Part shown: positions 61,384 to 64,000 of the stretch, in pieces
How the letters are laid out: each line of letters begins with the position of its first letter
Numbering within the stretch: the first letter of the stretch is position 1
Assembly: GCF_029894125.1 (NCBI RefSeq)
Contig: NZ_JARXYZ010000037.1
Location: forward strand, 1-64,000
Reading direction: 5' to 3'
Source of the DNA: Kitasatospora sp. MAA19
GTDB taxonomy: Bacteria; Actinomycetota; Actinomycetes; Streptomycetales; Streptomycetaceae
Length of the DNA stretch: 64,000 nt
Position numbers and translations under genes: made by a program
The notes under the pieces: model-generated
Databases searched by the model: none
What the model saw: only the letters and a program-made list of their open reading frames with translations
What the model was told of the DNA's origin: nothing

Positions 61384-62424
61384 CTACGCCGTGTAGGTGT
61401 AGGTCACCGGGGCGCTGGTGCCGCCCGCCGTGGTCACCGTGACGTCCACCGGGCCGGGGCCGGCCGCCGCCGGCGCGGTGGCCGAGCAGAAGGACGGGCC
61501 GCAGGAGACGTGCGCGGCCGGCACCCCGCCGAACGCGACCGTTCCGTACGTCAGGTTGGCGCCCTGCAGGTACACCTGGGTGCCGCCGGCGGTCGGGCCG
61601 CCGGTGTTGGTCAGGTTGCCGACCGTCGGCGCGGGCGGCGGTGGGGGCGGGGCGCCCGTGTAGTCGAAGGTGGTCGGCGCGGCGACCGTGCCGCCGGGCG
61701 TCACCACGGAGACGGGCGCGCTGCCCGAGCCGCCGGGCGTGGTCACCGTGCAGGCGGTGTCGGTGCACGTACCGACCGCCGGGACGCCGCCGACCAGCAC
61801 CATGCCGTGGGCCAGGTTGCTGCCGCTGACGGTCACCGCGGTGCCGCCCGCGCCCGGGCCGGTGGTGGTGTCCAGGCCGTCGACCCCGGGCGGCGCCTGG
61901 ACGACCGGTGCCGGCGTGCTCCCGTCGAGCGACACGGCCGTCACGTGGCCGGTCGGATCGGTGTCGTTCGGGTTGGAGACCGTCGCGACGATCTGCCCGG
62001 TCGGCTGCCGGGTGGGGTCGCCGTACACGGTCAGCTTCATGAACTCGTAGCGCCCGGGCCTCCGGGTGCCGATGAGGACGGCGTCCAGGTGGCGGTGGTC
62101 GGGCGAGATGGTCTCGGTGAAGGTGTAGTCGTACGGCGTGGAGAAGAACATGCCGAGGTCGGTGGTGAGCCCCGGCGGCAGGTCGACGGTGATGTGGGTC
62201 GGGCCGGTGAGGTCCTGCGTGCCGGCGGACGTCCAGCCGACCGAGAACTTGCCCGGCCCGGGAGGGGTGGTGCTCGGCAGGAAGCCGTTCAGGCTCGCGG
62301 TCACGTGCTGCCCCTGAACGGCGGGGACGTCGGCCGGAGCGGCTGCGGAGGCGGCGACGCCGGTGGCGAGGGTGGTCACGGACAGCGCCGCGGCGACGCC
62401 CGCTTTGACCAGTCGAGTGATCAT
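61384..62424 (-). CDS. Secreted IPT/TIG-domain protein
   Basis: 346 residues. Signal peptide 1-28 (LVKAGVAAALSVTTLATGVAASA). Residues 30-170 form an unidentified beta domain (HITVDLPPGLTTDLGMFFSTPYDYTFTE), then two IPT/TIG Ig-like domains (about 180-260 and 275-346, each with GPxAGGTxVxxxGxNLxxGxVxxGG and a C-rich pair) joined by a PPPPPP linker. It is exported to the wall or medium. Function unknown; the fold suggests binding. ATG 62424 is used. The next gene is divergent with a perfect palindrome between them. Confidence 0.85.
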   Translation of the reverse strand: MITRLVKAGVAAALSVTTLATGVAASAAAPADVPAVQGQHVTASLNGFLPSTTPPGPGKFSVGWTSAGTQDLTGPTHITVDLPPGLTTDLGMFFSTPYDYTFTETISPDHRHLDAVLIGTRRPGRYEFMKLTVYGDPTRQPTGQIVATVSNPNDTDPTGHVTAVSLDGSTPAPVVQAPPGVDGLDTTTGPGAGGTAVTVSGSNLAHGMVLVGGVPAVGTCTDTACTVTTPGGSGSAPVSVVTPGGTVAAPTTFDYTGAPPPPPPAPTVGNLTNTGGPTAGGTQVYLQGANLTYGTVAFGGVPAAHVSCGPSFCSATAPAAAGPGPVDVTVTTAGGTSAPVTYTYTA

Positions 62425-62489
62425 AGGCCGATCATCACGGTAGCAGCGCGTCGTCTTCACGGGTTTTCCGAATACCGGTTCGGGAATGG

Positions 62490-62510
62490 CGGGATTTCGT
62501 CGAAATCCCG
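62490..62510. promoter_or_regulatory. Perfect 21-bp palindrome between the IPT/TIG and kleisin-like genes
   Basis: CGGGATTTCG-T-CGAAATCCCG, 10-bp arms with one central base, 66 bp upstream of the IPT/TIG start and 100 bp upstream of the kleisin-like start. Candidate operator or hairpin. Confidence 0.6.
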
Positions 62511-62609
62511 TTCTGAATTCACCCCCGACACGCCCCCGGGCCTGCCGTTCCGTCCGCCCACAAGGCCCGTTTCGGTCGATGTCGGTGCGAACCTCTAATC
62601 TTGTCCTCC

Positions 62610-64000
62610 GTGACCGCCATCGCTGACCCGCCCACCGTGCCCGGCCTCCGGCCGACCGCCGGCGCCGCCGTGCCCGCCGCGAGGCCCGCGCCCGGCCCCG
62701 CCGCCGACGAGGGCCTGGCCCGCCGGCTCAAGGCGCTGGCCTGCACCGCGCCGCTGCACGACCTGGACAACCGCAAGGTCAACCTGGCCGGCGAGTACGG
62801 CGGCTACGCGATGGCCGAGGTCGGCCTCGCCGCGATCGACCTGGTCACCCTCCACATGGACTTCGACACCGGGGCCGACCGCGACATAGTGCTCGCCCGC
62901 CTGCTGCCCCGGGTCGCCGCCCAGGCCGTCGGCCGCCCCGCCGCCGAGCACGAGCGGGTCGCCCGCTGGGTGCTGGAGTCGCTGATCAACGTCGGCAGCG
63001 TCGACCGCGGCTTCCGCGCCGTCTACGGCACCTTCGGCGCGGACGGCGAGTACGTCCGGCGTGACTACGACTTCAAGCTGATCGAGGAGGTCCCCGGCCC
63101 CGACGGCGGCGTCTACCTGCGCACCACCGACGAGGCGGTCAACGTCCTGGTCGGCGCGCTCGACACCGACGTCACCTCGGCCCAGATCGCCGCCGAGGTC
63201 AAGCTGGAGGTGCTGATCCGCCGCGGCCGCCTGGCCGACGCCCAGCTCGCCGCCGAGCAGGCCCGCTACCGCACCGTCCAGTACGCCGAGACGCTGCGCC
63301 GCGCCCTCGACGCCACCCGGCGCAACGTCCGCGCCGTCGACTGGATGAGCGCCATCCCCGACCTCATCGACGAGGCGCTGGACCACATCGCCGACCGCTA
63401 CCGGCACGAGAACGCGATTCTCACCAACATCCGCAAGGCCCGCGACGAGGCCGAGCCCCACACGGCCGAAGGGGCGGAGCACAAGCGCCGCGCCGCCGAG
63501 CTGCTCGACATCGTCAAGGACTGCATCCGCCGCCACACGAAGCTGCAGACCCGCCTGCTGGAGGCCGGCCCGCTGTTCCGCGCCGAGCAGGACCGGCAGG
63601 CCTTCGCCACCCCCGGTGCCCGCAGCGGCATCGACCTGTACGGGCAGCTGCTCGCCCCCGTGCTGCGGCTGCCGGTAGAGCAGGCCGTCCGCCCCACCGG
63701 CGCCTTCTTCGCGCACGGCGCCGGCCTGCGCACCCCCGTCTCGGTCCGGGTCGCCGACCTGGTCGACCTGCTGCTCACCCCGCCGGTCGAGCGCGAGCAC
63801 CTCGGCGCCGAACTGCCCGACCCGGACCTGGTCGCCACCCCGGACGACAGCCGCTTCTCCGAGGCGCAGCTGGAGGCCGCCCTGGTCCTGCTCGACCTGC
63901 CCGCCGACGCCCCCCGCCGGCTCTCCGGCCTGCTCGCGGACGCCCGCAAGCAGGACCCGGACCTGCCGTACCTGGTCGCCCTGCTGTCCGTCCACGCCGC
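62610..64000 (+). CDS. Kleisin-like protein, resembling MksF/JetA of Mks/Wadjet SMC complexes (3' end outside window)
   Basis: First 463 codons of an open frame running off the right edge. After a disordered start (1-35) comes a winged-helix-like region (RYxLTxEA type: YLRTTDEAVNVLVGAL), then long helices: EVKLEVLIRRGRLADAQLAA, then LRRALDATRRNVRAVDW, PDLIDEALDHIADRYRHENAIL and RAAELLDIVKDCIRRHTKLQ. This layout is the one I expect from MukF/MksF/JetA kleisins, which bridge an SMC-like ATPase. I could not compare sequences, so the call rests on pattern. GTG 62610 has a TAATCT box at 62596-62601, which suggests a leaderless message. The partners (JetB/C/D or MksE/B/G) would be to the right of the window. 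Confidence 0.5.
   Translation, partial: MTAIADPPTVPGLRPTAGAAVPAARPAPGPAADEGLARRLKALACTAPLHDLDNRKVNLAGEYGGYAMAEVGLAAIDLVTLHMDFDTGADRDIVLARLLPRVAAQAVGRPAAEHERVARWVLESLINVGSVDRGFRAVYGTFGADGEYVRRDYDFKLIEEVPGPDGGVYLRTTDEAVNVLVGALDTDVTSAQIAAEVKLEVLIRRGRLADAQLAAEQARYRTVQYAETLRRALDATRRNVRAVDWMSAIPDLIDEALDHIADRYRHENAILTNIRKARDEAEPHTAEGAEHKRRAAELLDIVKDCIRRHTKLQTRLLEAGPLFRAEQDRQAFATPGARSGIDLYGQLLAPVLRLPVEQAVRPTGAFFAHGAGLRTPVSVRVADLVDLLLTPPVEREHLGAELPDPDLVATPDDSRFSEAQLEAALVLLDLPADAPRRLSGLLADARKQDPDLPYLVALLSVHA

Noticed and set aside
62595-63995. 466-codon minus-strand frame opposite the kleisin-like gene
   Set aside because: Gly/Asp/Val-rich shadow of the better supported plus-strand frame.

Overview
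The window is about 73% G+C. It has frequent GTG and TTG starts, several leaderless promoters, one TTA codon, a chitinase promoter of the Streptomyces kind, NsdA/B, ROK, PadR and PucR regulators, a DUF397 gene and a pxpABC operon. All of this points to a chromosomal segment of a streptomycete (Streptomyces, Kitasatospora or a close relative). I see no rRNA, tRNA, CRISPR array, insertion sequence or prophage. Genes sit on both strands in short operons of one to three, with many perfect GC-rich hairpins between convergent genes.

Layout. 0-3 kb: end of etfB, etfA and a MatB-like acyl-CoA synthetase. 3-9 kb: a secreted NlpC/P60 hydrolase behind a structured leader, ribokinase, a TmrB-NUDIX fusion behind three TAGACCGGTCTA-type palindromes, DUF4184 and an M20 peptidase. 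9-18 kb: a geranylgeranyl-reductase-like flavoprotein, a multidomain GH18 chitinase with a classic chitinase promoter, a divergent ArsR/MFS pair, RidA, enoyl-CoA hydratase and a DinB-like protein. 18-27 kb: hexapeptide acyltransferase, PucR regulator, a secreted lipase with a TTA codon, HutD, a divergent MFS/ROK pair and a Cds1-like PLP enzyme. 27-32.5 kb: a beta-helix/AAA+ fusion, a MOSC protein, a Gly/Gln-rich protein and MscL with a zinc-ribbon tail.

32.6-42.3 kb is rich in glycan and envelope genes: two divergent GT4 glycosyltransferases, an unusual DsbA-like protein, a methyltransferase, an HpnB-like GT2, an Asp/Glu racemase, a polysaccharide deacetylase and a sugar-phosphate transferase. 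42.3-50.3 kb: NUDIX, an orphan dhaM, DUF397, an unknown leaderless gene, a Cys-containing leader peptide ahead of an SfnB-type oxidoreductase, a phosphotransferase and an NsdA/B-family regulator. 50.3-57 kb: PAS protein, HEAT-repeat protein, uppP, a methyltransferase, a PadR/hydrolase pair with a perfect operator and an APH(6)-like kinase. 57-62.4 kb: rifampicin monooxygenase (rox) with its rifampicin-associated element, pxpABC with pxpB apparently frameshifted, and a secreted IPT/TIG protein. The right edge cuts a gene that resembles the kleisin subunit (MksF/JetA) of a Mks/Wadjet SMC complex.

The most unusual points are: (1) two homologous AT-rich hairpins built from the word CAGATAACAG at gene 3' ends 13 kb apart; (2) the TmrB-NUDIX fusion with orphan operators; (3) rox plus its regulatory element; (4) the leaderless Cys leader peptide ahead of sfnB; (5) the possible start of a Mks/Wadjet locus at the right edge; (6) many short tandem repeats of 9, 15, 21 or 33 bp in or beside genes.
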